Assembly: GCF_017654505.1 (NCBI RefSeq)
Contig: NC_054537.1
Span: forward strand, 66,102,645 to 66,166,644
Direction: 5' to 3'
DNA from: Polyodon spathula
Lineage: Eukaryota > Chordata > Actinopteri > Acipenseriformes > Polyodontidae
DNA length: 64,000 bases
Positions 12,299 through 23,010 of the stretch are shown piece after piece. The notes under the pieces are model-generated. The model saw only the letters and a list, made by a program, of their open reading frames with translations. It made no database searches and was not told where the DNA came from. The position numbers were made by a program, and so were the translations under genes. How positions within the stretch are numbered: position 1 is the first letter of the stretch; each line of letters starts with the position of its first letter.

Positions 12299-12812
12299 TG
12301 TGATGAGTCAAAGGGTTTTCGGTCTGTGATTCAGCCTCCCGACAGTAGATGGCATCAAACCAACTCGGGACTTCCCTTACCAAGATCTCGTGACCATGGC
12401 AAAAGTCATCTTTTGAGGGGCGGCACCTTGGTGAGGGGCGGAAGTACGAGTATGTAAATTCCAGCCACTGGAGTCAAGTGAAGGATAAGGACACGTGTCG
12501 GTTGGTCCGAAAGTAAAATAGGAGGAGTAACGGGTGGAGGGAGAGTCTGGTTTTGTGCAGCGGGATTTTTGAAACACTAACATTTCTTTTGTCTTTTTTT
12601 TGTTTATGTATGGGTCACCACGAAGACAAATTAAAGACGAGTCATCACAGTTTGTTTTGGATCCCACCCCTGCACTCCTTCCCTCACACCATTTTGTTTT
12701 TCGTTTGTTATTTAATCCTTTTGTTGTGTATAGAAAATAAAAATAAATTATTTTATTTCTGTACACATAAATTACTGTCTGGACATTCCATTTAATACAC
12801 TCTCGCCTCACA
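12299..12812 (+). mobile_element. Solo LTR (family B), target duplication CCATC
   Basis: The element begins TGTGATGAGTCAAAGG and ends CTCTCGCCTCACA. It is flanked by CCATC at 12294-12298 and 12813-12817, a perfect 5-bp duplication. Its length is 514 bp, with an A/T-rich poly-A signal region (AATAAA at about 12737). It interrupts the LINE between the endonuclease end (SQHRPS) and the linker (IGLHLPTIRSS), and deleting it with one CCATC restores the host sequence order. No internal retroelement genes are present. I see no other copy of this LTR family in the window. Confidence 0.9.
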
Positions 12813-12817
12813 CCATC

Positions 12818-14480
12818 ACTGATACATATTGGTCTGCACCTACCAACAATTCGCAGCTCAAACAAGCTTCGTTGGAACTTCAGAAAGGCAGATTGGAAGA
12901 AGTTTAGTGAGATAGCCGACCGCAGCATTCCAACAATTCCACTTCGCATCATTCCGGTTGAAGAGGCGTATTACCGCTTCCGCCAGGCAATCTTCAAAGC
13001 AGCAACGTCATCAGTTCCAAGAGGCAGAAGACCGGTGTACATCCCGTGCCTGGATAATGAATGTGAGGCTCTGCTGAAAGAGTACAAAGATTCAGGAGAC
13101 CCAGAGATTGCAGACCAATTGTTGGAATCATTGGATGCAGCCAGAACAGCGCGCTGGGAGGAATCGACAAGTAACCTCGATTTCACCCACTCAAGCAGGA
13201 AGGCATGGAACTTGATCCGCTGACTTGGTGCATCCCAGAAACCTCCTTCATGTAACGACCCAGGAGTGATGGCAAACCAGGTGGCCACTCACCTGATAGA
13301 GGTTGGCAAAGCACCTCTCAAGAAACAATGGAAGAGGCGTGTAAGAGACGAGTGGCGCCAACTCCACCGAAGGAATAGTGGTCAGGTCACAGTTAATCCA
13401 GTCACACCTGCCGAATTGGCAGAAGCTCTGAACAGAATGAAATCTGGAACAGCCATGGGCTATGACAACATCCTCCCAGAATTCCTGAAGCATTTAGGAC
13501 CACGGGTAAAGTCATGGCTGGCTGGGTTTCTAACACGTGTCCTGTCAGAGCGCCACATGCCACGAGTTTAGCGATGCTCAAAAGTCATCGCTATCCTGAA
13601 ACCGGGTAAGGACCCTCGCGTCGCAGCAAGTTACAGACCTATATCACTACTTTCAGTATGCTACAAGGTCCTGGAGCGGGTGATCCTTAAACACATCACC
13701 CCAGACATTGAGCGGATCTTCCCAATTGAACAAGCAGGTTTCAGAGCAGGAAGAAGTACATGTGATCAAGTCCTGGCTCTAGATACCTTCATTGAAAACG
13801 GCTTCCAGCGGAACTTTAAAACCAGTGCCGTTTTCCTGGATTTAACTGCAGTGTATGACATCGTCTGGCGCACAGCCCTCTTGTTAAAGCTGGCAAAATC
13901 CTTGCCAGCTTGGTTTCCAGATGTCGTGGAGTTCCTGCTGTGAGACCGAAGGATACGAGTACACATGGGTGAAGAAATGAGCAGGTGGCGGATTCAGCAG
14001 AACGGTCTCCCACAAGGATCTGTTCTCGCACCCACTCTCTTCAATGTGTATGTCTCGGACTTTCCTCGTACAAGATCCAGCAAGTTCATGTATGCGGATG
14101 ACATCTGCTGTGCCACACAAGCCCAAGCTTTCGAAGAACTCGAAGAGCGTCTCAACATCGATATGGCAATCTTATCCAACTATTGCAAAAAGTGGCGACT
14201 CCAACCAAGCATCACAGCGTCTCAGCAGTTTTTCACCTGCACAATGCAAGTGCTTCACGGGAACTGAATGTAGTCCTAGATGGTAAACGGCTTAAGTGCG
14301 CTCACAGCCCAATTTACCTCGATGTTACCCTGGATCATTCACTGACATTCCACAACCACCTGATAAAGACAGCCGCGAAAGTCTGCGCATGAAACAACTT
14401 GCTGAGTATGTTGGCCGGCATATCGTGGGGAGCATGAACACTGGTCCTCCGGTCCACAGCCCTTGCTCTCTGCTACTCAA
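12818..14480 (+). pseudogene. LINE linker and reverse transcriptase
   Basis: The linker reads RWNFRKADWKKFSEIADRSI and EEAYYRFRQAIFKAATSSVP. The RT follows: MKSGTAMGYDNILPEFLKHL, SYRPISLLSVCYKVLERVIL, IEQAGFRAGRSTCDQVLALD, FLDLTAVYDIVW (motif A, catalytic Asp), QQNGLPQGSVLAPTLF (motif B), FMYADDICCATQ (motif C with YADD at about 14091) and KWRLQ. All three catalytic aspartates are still encoded. Stops or frameshifts fall at about 13221, 13571, 13941 and 14265, so the protein is broken into at least five pieces. It would reverse-transcribe LINE RNA at the nicked target. Confidence 0.82.
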
Positions 14481-15108
14481 CAGCTGAGTACTGTGCCCCA
14501 GTCTGGTGTCGCAGTTCGCATGCAAAGAAAATTGACACTCGGCTGAACTCTGCAATGCGGACCATCTCCGACACTTTTCTCTCAACTCCGGTCCAGTGGC
14601 TACCGGTGCTAAGCAAAATCACACCTCCACACATTCGGCGCAAGGAAGAAGTGGTCAAAATCGTCAGCAAGATCCAGGATAACCCGGCACTACCATTGCA
14701 TGACTAAGGTGCATCTGGAATCTAGACGCCCAGTCTGGCTGTCACTTTCTGACCCTGATTGGTCATCAACAACCCAGTGGCAAGAGGAGTGGTTCCAGAG
14801 CGACACTCGCAACCAATTCCTCATTGCCGACCCAATAGACCGCCCGCCCGGCTTTGACCTGCCACGATAAGATTGAACTTTACTCAATCGCTACCGTACT
14901 GGTCACGGTCGGTGTCGGTGTCTTTATGACTGGGGCCTCGTAGACAGCCCACTCTGCTCATGTGGGCAGAAACAGACAATGCTTCATGTTGTGGAGGACT
15001 GCCCGCTGACAAGTTTCCCGGGTGGACTCCGTGCTTTACACACAGCTGTTGATTCAGCAGTTGCTTGGCTGCGCAAGAAGAGCACATGCTAACGAAGAGC
15101 AAAGTCCT
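14480..15108 (+). pseudogene. LINE ORF2 C-terminal region with Cys/His knuckle
   Basis: The C-terminal part can be followed in several frames. Near 14890-15090 it reads TGHGRCRCLYDWGLVDSPLC, SCGQKQTMLHVVEDCPLTSF, then GGLRALHTAVDSAVAWLRKK and a stop. The C-x-C…H…C pattern is the usual C-terminal zinc knuckle of this LINE type and probably binds nucleic acid. The region before it is disrupted by indels. The end of the LINE is placed at about 15108, where DIRS terminal sequence begins; I see no poly-A tail there. Confidence 0.7.
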
Positions 15109-15410
15109 CAGCCAGAATGCTAAAGGCTGTTTATTTTTTAGCACATCTGCCGGTGGTACAAGTCCTTCACTTGTGACTGATTGGGTATCGCATCTCCTTT
15201 CATCCTTGAAAGGGAACATTAGGTTATCATCATAACCCTGGTTCCCTGAAATAGAAATGTAGCCATTAACCTTCAAGGTCGCTGCGTTCAATCCAACACA
15301 GTCATTGCTTGCACTTATCTCCCGGGGGCAGAGATGATGTCTGATGCATATCCTGCTCTTAAAGGAGCAGCTTTAATATAAGTGCTCAGGTAATTCAGGC
15401 TATGAGAGAA
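15109..15410 (+). mobile_element. DIRS1-like 3' terminal region
   Basis: The sequence holds TTGAAAGGGAACATTAGG, then TTATCATCATAACCCTGG and TTCCCTGAAATAG, the recognisable 3' terminal part of fish DIRS1-like elements. The GGGAACA portion is complementary to the TGTTCCC start at 3893. A second part (about 15270-15390) contains TTCAATCCAACACAGTC and a run ending near TAATATAAGTGCTCAGG. It is the continuation of the DIRS piece that stops at about 11640. Confidence 0.65.
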
Positions 15411-16528
15411 ATATGGGAGCACTAGTTTGGCAAATAAATATGTTGTCAGATACGATGCCAGAATACAATACCCAATGAAATGGAAAGCAAATTATTTTTC
15501 TTCATTAGGCGTCCGAATGATCGATAGGCCATCAATTAAATTTTTTTTTTTCTGTATATTGATGTCAGTAAATGGGACCTGTGTTTCTACAACAGGTTAA
15601 TCCTTAGTATAGTCCCTGAGATAAACATGCACTGACGACACAGTTGCTTGCATAATTTCTATAAATTAAAATCTATAATGTTTATCATAATATTTACAGT
15701 AAATGCATTATTTTACAGACACGGCACACATGTACTATAATTACTCAGACATTAAAGACTCTCTAACGTTCTGTACAGCTAGAGTTAAATAATTATTTGG
15801 CTAATCCTACAGAGCTAGACAAGTGACGAAAGCGATTTATTTACATTATGATATTGTTTTCGTAACGTCTTAATTTTCGTATTAGTCTAGTTTTGTTTTT
15901 GTCTTTAAAAATCAGACAGTGGGGTTCTTGTAAGGCGTTTCTACCTATTCCATGCTGTTGATAAATAGGTATGAGCTAGGTGTATGAGTAAATATTCTTT
16001 TCTTCTATTCTATGTCAGATGCATTTTATCTAGTTTTGAAGACTTGGACTTGTTAAAAGTGGTGCTGGCAGCTTCACGAAGGGGTTGGATTGAGCTATGA
16101 CAGTTAATCTAAATTGCTACCAGAAATCTGTCTGGAAGTGGCTCAGAGTGATGATTACTTGATTACAGCAGCTTACAGTTCCAATCACAAGTTTCCTCTG
16201 ACAATAACCAATTTAGAGCTTATCATTGAAATGGACTGATAATAGTGTGTAATTGAACTTCTGCCACAGTGACAGGGCTAAACAACATAAGAGCAGAGGC
16301 TTAAAGCAACAGTGATACAGTCTTTTAGGCTTTTCACTCAGGTTTTACAAATATCAGAATTACAAATCTATATCATCATCCCATAAGTGGAAGCTGGATT
16401 AGCAGGTTAACAATTTTGCAATGCATCACATTTTATATCAATTATGCTGGAATATGTTGACTGGGTAAGAAAGTTTTAAATTTAAAAACAATGATGAAGG
16501 ACAGAGCTTGGTGCTTTAATTAAAAACA
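15411..16528. other. Non-genic stretch
   Basis: Nothing recognisable: no coding frame, no long repeat and no RNA gene. Base composition is AT-rich, with a T run at about 15540. Confidence 0.6.
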
Positions 16529-17029
16529 GTGGAATGCTATTTCCTCTCAGGGATAATCAAGGGACTTATTGAAGGTTTTCTTGCCCCCCATGACGAATAC
16601 AGCTTTGACAGAGGGACACCGGAGGATCAAAATTAGGTAACAAGGCCAATATTTTCAGAATTACAGTAATTTAAAAAAAGGATAGAACAACATAAACCAC
16701 AAAGCTGTAGAAAATGTGACCAACAGTGGACAGTAAAGCTCTTAGGCTTTGACTTTTGACAATATGTCTTGCTGTCTTCTCTAAACCTTGGGGCAGTAAT
16801 ATCCTGTAAAGGACAGGACCATGAAAAGAGCATTGGGGAAAGGTGTGAGGAAAGGGTTCAGTGCCTCTATGTGTGTGAAATTGCACAGTGGTGGAAATGT
16901 CAGTGAGCTTACTGAAGCAGCATGCAAGCTGTTCTGTGAAATCATGTTCAGTCAATGACCAGCATTCAGCAGAGGGATTGTGGAAAGCCGTTCACGAATA
17001 AAAATGTATGTTGGTCTCCAGTCTGGTAA
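16529..17029. repeat. Local duplication, copy 1
   Basis: About 500 bp from GTGGAATGCTATTTCC to CAGTCTGGTAA recurs as a direct repeat at 18167-18649 with a small number of differences. On the minus strand each copy keeps a conserved open frame beginning MTEHDFTEQLACCFSKLTDI; here it is 94 codons (16671-16955). I do not recognise the protein. The two copies are separated by about 1.1 kb that is not duplicated. Either a local segmental duplication or two insertions of one unknown repeat would explain this. Confidence 0.85.
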
Positions 17030-18166
17030 GGCAAAAAACAGACCTTGCCATATTGCATTGTCTATCTTTTACTGTATACATATGGCTCTTCATTTTCAGT
17101 TAAACCCATGGAAAATTGCTGATTGTGAAACAAGGTCAGTATTGTTTTTTCTCCTTATTTTTTAATTTAAACCAAATTTAAACCAAACACAGACAATGAG
17201 TTAAGTTAAATTGATTTGTCTGACACTATTGCTTGTCCATCATTATTAGCAAAGCCCCATGAAATTATTTTTAGTTTAATTTTTCACAAATTAAGTTATT
17301 TAGTTTTATCATCTAATAATGTTATTTTGTTTTATTACAGATACAGATTAATACAATAACTCAAATAGATGTATACACCATGTTTTAACTATATACATAT
17401 ATTTTTTATTAAACAGTAACCTTTTTTTAAAATAATTTTGACAAACAGACCTAGCATTAGCGACAGTAACGGTAACATACGTGAAGTTTCCAACCATTCT
17501 TAATTATCTGCCTATTTACAGTAAATACTGCCCATGCCCTCTATAAAAATGCAAAGTTAAAATAAAAATACAAAAATACTTTTATTACTGCACAATAGAA
17601 AACAAATCAGCATGAAGGATATTAAATGTGGATATTTTACACATATCTTCCTACGGAGCTTCAATCTAGAACACATATTCAAATTAAGAATTAAATGCAA
17701 GCATACAACAGAACTCTACGTTTTCTTTTTTCCTGGATTGTCGTCTGTCACTTACAAACCTTGAATACTTAAAAAAAAAAAAAAAAAAAAAAAATCAGTC
17801 AACGGAAACCACAGGGTACATGAGACAACAAATCACAGTGTTAGATAAGCTGGTATTCTGGCACCTGAGCCCAAACAGCATGTCAATAATATCTACAGAG
17901 CCGTCATATTGTTCTTAACTGCATCTATCACATAGTCGCTTAGATTCATGTACCACAACACAAAATAATGTATTTCCACTTCCCTCAACAGTGACACTCA
18001 CAATACATTCCTACAACATATTTGGGCCCATGAGTATTAAAGTGGTCTAACTATATTTTTACAGTTTTGAGAAAATGAAGGTCAAAGTATAATGATTGCT
18101 GAAAATTCAGAATAGTGATTGTTTACTATTACACAAATATAGGCTTTAGTTTAAAAAAAAAAAAAA
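17030..18166. other. Unique spacer between duplicated copies
   Basis: This AT-rich sequence has no recognisable gene. It has poly-A runs at about 17769-17793 and 18151-18166, the second directly before copy 2 of the duplication. Confidence 0.6.
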
Positions 18167-18216
18167 GTGGAATGTTATTTCCTCTCAGGAACAGTCAAGG
18201 GATTTATTGAAGGTTT

Positions 18217-18271
<55 letters not shown>

Positions 18272-18649
18272 TATTTTCAGAATTACAGTAATTTAAAAAA
18301 GGGGTAGGACAACATAAACCACAACTCTAGAAAAAGTGACCAACAGTGGACAATAAAGCTCTTAGGCTTTGACTTTTGACAATATGTCTTGCTGTCTTCT
18401 CTAAACCTTGGGGCAGTAGTATCCTGTAAAGGACATGACCATGAAAAGAGCATTGGGGAAAGGTGTGAGGAAAGGGTTCAGTGCCTCTATGTGTGTGAAA
18501 TTGCACAGCGGTAGAAATGTCAGTGAGCTTGCTGAAGCAGCATGCGAGCTGTTCTGTGAAATTATGTTCAGTCAATGACCAGCGTTAAGCAGAGGGATTG
18601 TGGAAAGCAGTTCATGAATAAAAATGTATGTTTGTCCCCAGTCTGGTAA
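18167..18649. repeat. Local duplication, copy 2, with poly-C block
   Basis: This is the direct copy of 16529-17029. The part of copy 1 from the CCCCCC at about 16584 to about 16650 is replaced here by an unbroken run of 53 C (18218-18270). The conserved minus-strand frame is 82 codons (18327-18575), again starting MTEHNFTEQLACCFSKLTDI, with a few substitutions. The copy is preceded by a 14-base A run. Confidence 0.85.
18218..18270. repeat. Poly-C homopolymer, 53 nt
   Basis: The sequence is a pure run of 53 C residues on the plus strand (poly-G on the other). Homopolymers this long are rare in vertebrate DNA and prone to assembly error. Confidence 0.9.
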
Positions 18650-19036
18650 CTGCATTTTATTAAAACTACATTTTATTAAAATAATGTGTTATTTTATTTG
18701 TTTTAATGTGAAGAGGAACACTACAGTGTGATCTTTAAGTTCTAATTGTTAAACTTAAAATAATGATTTTTATATTTTTTTGGCTATTTTTTTTATTTTA
18801 GTGAACAATAACATTGTAACAGTTGTATTTCTTAGTAAAATTTCAAACCATAACATAATAAAGTGGATCATATTAAGCTTTGTGAAAAAGAAACATCAAC
18901 TTTAAAACAACTGTATTCGTTTTTCAGATTTATTTCCAAAGTGTTTCCAATGTAAAGATGTGATCTAGTTGGAGATCTTGCTCAGGATTGATTAATTTAC
19001 AGCCTTTACAGTATGATCACCATTCAGTAATTTTCA
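18650..19036. other. AT-rich non-genic stretch
   Basis: No gene seen. It lies directly downstream (minus strand) of the C-terminal transposase-like segment and may hold that gene's 3' UTR. Confidence 0.5.
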
Positions 19037-19266
19037 AGCTTCTCACTCTAGGACTCATCATCAAAACTGCCTTCTTCTGAGTCACTAGGTATATCATCTG
19101 GATGGAATTCCTGGCTGTAGTTGTTACCATCTACTGGGAGATCCCAGTAGAACTTGTAATACACTGGAGGGATGTACTGAAGGAGTCTAAGCAGGTCTTG
19201 CTTCTTCAATGCTTTGATTGGTCATCCCTATGGAAACAGCGATACAATTGCAGTCTGCAGTGATGG
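19037..19266 (-). pseudogene. C-terminal segment of DDE-transposase-like gene ('DSCxGQN' family)
   Basis: The minus strand reads PIKALKKQDLLRLLQYIPPV, then YYKFYWDLPVDGNNYSQEF, then an acidic tail ending DSEEGSFDDES and a stop at about 19048. The K-x-DLL-x-LL-x-IPP-x-Y-x-FY pattern is the usual C-terminal end of a transposase-like family common in fish, insects and Hydra (perhaps Pfam DUF7869, from memory). The rest of that protein lies upstream at 23920-25560 on the same strand. The roughly 4.6 kb between holds an LTR and a Tc1 element, so this piece is either a separate terminal exon or was pushed away by insertions. An in-frame stop and shift near 19225 suggests decay. Confidence 0.6.
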
Positions 19267-20077
19267 CTCTCTGCATGAGGTATTAATTATGTTACTAATT
19301 ATAAATTTTACATTATGCATGTCTGTCTTTTATAGTTAAGTTGTTTAAATTATGTGTGAATGTGTTTTTATAGTCATTTTAATGTTCTTACTAATTCAGT
19401 TGCTTTAATATGTTTTTATATTAAATTTCTATACAGTATTGTATAAGTTTTGAGTTCTTTCATTTTCCATCGGCAAAAGTAGCTACGTGCAATTTTGAAT
19501 AGCCTAACACGCAGTGACGATTCGTGGCCCCCAACGAAGTGAAACCATGCTCAAACCCGATGCCCGATTTTAACCATTTTCATGTGAACATTAAGCTAGC
19601 TTTCTAACATTACCAGATCTTTAATCATAAACAGTTCTATGCCAGATTGTCACAAACAAGAGAGCTGCAAACAACACTTTATAGGCAAGGGTCTCTTATC
19701 GACAGCTGCACCTGCATTAACCTTGGCATTTGAAATGGAAATATCGTCACACTCTCATGCTGTTAATAACATTCTGAACTACACAAGAGTCAGGTTCAGT
19801 TTCTGTTGATGTCTCTGGCGTTGGTGGTTTAGCTTGATTGTTGTAGAAAATCTCCAAACGTAGCTGTCTTTTTGCCATTTTAAAAGGGCTACATCAAATT
19901 CAGTCTGTTTTTAGCACATATTTTCGCTTACTGAAAAAGTCAGTCTCACAAGAGTACAAATATAATGGTGAAGGGTCTTAAACACTATTTGGTTATGTTA
20001 TTAAGGTTTGAATGTTTGAAATAAACTGCACACTTACATATTCTCTACCCACTTACTAAAAACCAAATATATATATA
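19267..20077. other. Non-genic stretch within the split transposase-like gene
   Basis: AT-rich at first; from about 19480 to 19900 the composition is more mixed, with CpG dinucleotides (for example around 19510-19560). No coding frame is convincing. If the transposase-like gene had an intron here, this would be intronic. Confidence 0.5.
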
Positions 20078-20685
20078 GTGACAGAGTGGGTTGTGATATG
20101 TATGGCAAAGCATGTAACAATGCATACATAAGTAACAGAATAAAAACAATCCTGTTTCCAAAATAAATAACTGTCTGTATACTGAGTAATGTGTGTAGTG
20201 AGGTAAAATGGCTGCCGACTAAAAGACTATGTTTCCCAGGAGGCCATGGACAAAGCTAATTCTCTAACATGACAGAGTTGTGTCTTGTTAGGGAGGGGTT
20301 TTGCCTGTATAAAGCCAGCCCCGAATCCAATTCAAAGGAGAGATTACCAGGAAGAAGGTTGTAAAGGGAGAGATGACCAGGAAGAAAGTTGTAAAGGGAG
20401 AGATAGTTACTGAAAGATTTCTGTAAGTACTCCAGAAGTTACTGTATGGAATAGTTGTGCTGTTGGTAAAGATTACCAATTGTTTTCTGTACAGGGAAAC
20501 AGCCTAGCTGTCCTGTCCTAGATAGGGACTGGGGGTTAGTCAGCACTCCTTGTTGGAGTAGGTTTTTTTTTTTGTTTTGTTTTGCCACTGTATGTAATAA
20601 ACACACGCTACAGCGTTTCACTGCAACTCCTGTGTTTCATGTATTTCCTAATGTTGATTGCCTTGGCCATTGGCCACTCTACCTA
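20078..20685 (+). mobile_element. Probable solo LTR (Gypsy-type) in a TA repeat
   Basis: The sequence starts AGTGACAGAGTGGG, a slightly mutated form of the TGTGACAG start common in fish LTRs. It contains a TATAAAGCC TATA box (about 20308), two near-identical 32-bp units (about 20337-20402, GGAGAGATTACCAGGAAG-type), an AATAAAC poly-A signal (about 20597), and ends near CCACTCTACC. TA-rich sequence lies on both sides, so a target duplication cannot be told from the microsatellite. Confidence 0.65.
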
Positions 20686-20698
20686 TATATATATATAG

Positions 20699-20773
<75 letters not shown>
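20686..20773. repeat. Compound (TA)n(CA)n microsatellite
   Basis: The TA units are followed by about 31 CA units that run directly into the CAGTGCC end of the Tc1 element. Confidence 0.95.
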
Positions 20774-20777
<4 letters not shown>

Positions 20778-22368
20778 GCCTTGCAAAAGTATTCAGACCC
20801 CTGACCAATTCTCTAATATTACTGAATTACAAATGGTACATTGAAATTTCATTCTGTTCGATATTTTTTTTTTAAAACATTGAAACTCAGAATCAACTAT
20901 TGTCAGGTGACACTGGTTTTATGTTGGGAAATAGTTTTAAGAAAAATAAAAAAATGAAATATCTTGCTTGCATAAGTATTCAACCCCCACACATTAATAT
21001 TTGGTAGAGCCACCTTTCGCTGCAATAACAGCTTTAAGTCTTTTGGGGTAAGTATGTACCAGCTTTGCACACAGTGTCGGAGTGATTTTGGCCCATTCTT
21101 CTTGGCAGATTTGTTCCACATTGTTCAGGTTGGTTGGACAACGCTTGTGGACCACAATTTTCAAATAATGCCACAGATTCTCAATGGGATTGAGATCAGG
21201 ACTTTGACTGGGCCACTGTAGGACATTCACTTTTTTGTTCTTGAGCCACTCCAATGTTGCTTGGGCTCATTGTCCTGCTGAAATTTCCTCCCAAGCTTCA
21301 GTTTTTTAGTGGACTGAAGCAGATTCTCTTGCAGTATTTTCCTGTATTTTGTACATTCCATTCTTCCTTCAATTGTAATAAGATGCCCAGTCCCTGCTGA
21401 TGAGAAGCATCCCCATAGCATGATGCTGCCACCACCATACTTCACTGTAGGGATGGTGTGTCTTGAGGCATGGGCAGTGTTAGGTTTGCACCAGACATAG
21501 TGCTTTGAGTTTTGGCCAAAAAGCTCTATCTTGGTCTCATCTGACCAGAAAAACTTTTCCCACATCGCAGCTGGGTCACTCTCATGCTTTCTGTCAAACT
21601 CCAGATGTGCTTTCAGATGGTACTTTTTGAGTAACGGCTTCTTTCTTGCCACCCTCCCATACAGGCCAGTGTTATGCAGAGCTCTTGATATGGTTGACTG
21701 GTGCACCATTACTCCACTCCCAGCCACTGAACTCTGTAGCTCCTTCAAAGTGATTGTTGGCCTCTCTGTGGCTTCTCTCACAAGTCTCCTTGTTTGAGCG
21801 CTGAGTTTTGAGGGGCGGCCTTTTCTTGGCAGTGTCTGGGTGGTGTGATGCAGCTTCCACTTCCTGATTATTGATCCAACTATGCTCACTCAGATATCCA
21901 AACACTGGGAAATTATTTTGTACCCTTTCCCTAATCTATGCATTTGTATTACTTTATCTCTAACTTCTGTAGAATGCTCTTTGGTCTTCATTTTCCTTCA
22001 GATTCACAGCCTTACCAATGATCCTTCAACAGTGGGGTTTTTATCCAGAAAATGTGACAGCAACTTTAATGGTTCACATGTGGAGGCCAATGGTAAGGTA
22101 ATTGTATCCTCGTTAGGGCAATTTCTTTCATCGTTGCAAACTGGAAGCTTCCACAGCACAGGGGTTGAATACTTATGCGAGCAAGATATTTAAGTTTTTT
22201 ATTTTTCTTAAAAATATTTCCCAACATAAAACCAATGTCACCTTATAATAATTGATTCTGAGTTTCAGTGTTTAAAAATAAAATATCAAACAGAACGAAA
22301 TTTCAATGTACCATTTGTAATTCAGTAATATGAGAGAATTGGTCAGGGGTCTGAATACTTTTGCAAGC

Positions 22369-22372
<4 letters not shown>
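20774..22372 (-). mobile_element. Nearly full-length Tc1-like transposon
   Basis: Both ends are present. The left end, CAGTGCCTTGCAAAAGTATT, matches the reverse complement of the right end (about 22303-22372) over about 70 bases, continuing through TCAGACCCCTGACCAATT. A single minus-strand transposase gene occupies 20994-21991. Total length is about 1.6 kb, the usual size for Tc1 elements. The gene has one in-frame stop and one small deletion, so the copy is inactive but young compared with its neighbours. CA and TA microsatellites touch the two ends. Confidence 0.93.
20994..21991 (-). pseudogene. Tc1-like transposase, nearly complete
   Basis: The start at 21991 gives MKTKEHSTEVRDKVIQMHRL, the usual first helix of the paired-like DNA-binding domain. 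A TGA stop follows after QCLDI (about 21895), then SIVGSIIRKWKLHH and the AT-hook-like GRPSKLSAQTRRLV. The catalytic domain shows FFWSDETKIELFG (first Asp), FQQDNEPK (second Asp; family usually DNDPKH) and [17 protein letters not shown] (Glu), a DD34E arrangement. A deletion of about 13 bp just after DNEPK shifts the frame at about 21254. The length apart from this is normal (about 335 residues). It would cut and paste the element at TA sites. Confidence 0.9.
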
Positions 22373-22462
<90 letters not shown>

Positions 22463-22477
22463 ATATATATATATATA

Positions 22478-22534
<57 letters not shown>

Positions 22535-22536
22535 AA
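22372..22536. repeat. Long (TA)n microsatellite ending in poly-T
   Basis: About 70 TA units with two small interruptions, then 16-17 T. It begins exactly at the outer end of the Tc1 terminal repeat. Confidence 0.96.
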
Positions 22537-23010
22537 ATAATAAACCCTGACAGCAGTGGTATAGCCAGCATTGGTTTTTTCTGGAGGGGATGGAAATGGT
22601 AATTTTTTTAAGGTGAGTAATCACAGTGGTGCAATTGGCAACCTGATTTCTTATTCATGCATTGATGTTTTATTTTTCTAAAAATAAAGAACAATCTTTT
22701 TTTTTAACAGAAGATCCAATAACCAAAAACACTGTTGTGCAAAATAGTAAAAATAAAAAAAAGATTCAGTTTAGAACACTTCAGATTAGAAACAAAAAAG
22801 GAAATAAAAAGCACAGGACTTGAACTTTTAACATGCACATCTGATTTCAATATCAGATTATGATAATAAATAAAAATAACTATATATAATTTCATTCGTA
22901 CTTACTGTTGTTCATATTTATAAACTAATATTTTGTGTTCAAAGCAAACCATTTTATTTAATCTCACAAATCCTGACTAATTTAATTACCGTTTGAATGG
23001 CGCAGGACTG
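22537..23010. other. AT-rich non-genic stretch
   Basis: No gene or repeat family recognised. Confidence 0.55.

Larger units (their letters stand above)
11640..15108 (+). mobile_element. Non-LTR retrotransposon (I/RTE-X-like), nearly full-length ORF2, split by a solo LTR
   Basis: An APE endonuclease (from about 11690), linker, reverse transcriptase (13266-14400) and a C-terminal Cys/His knuckle (about 14930-15010) lie in the usual order on the plus strand. The element is inserted in DIRS sequence, which resumes at about 15109, and is itself interrupted by a solo LTR at 12299-12812. It is broken by several frameshifts and stops but each domain is easy to follow. I cannot name the clade securely. 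The RT style (QNGLPQGSVLAPTLFN, YADD) fits the I/RTE-X/Jockey side of the LINE tree. Confidence 0.82.

Noticed and set aside
12377..12952. 191-codon minus-strand frame across a LINE
   Set aside because: It spans the boundary between a solo LTR and the LINE linker, so it cannot be an ancestral gene. The plus-strand LINE frames explain the sequence.
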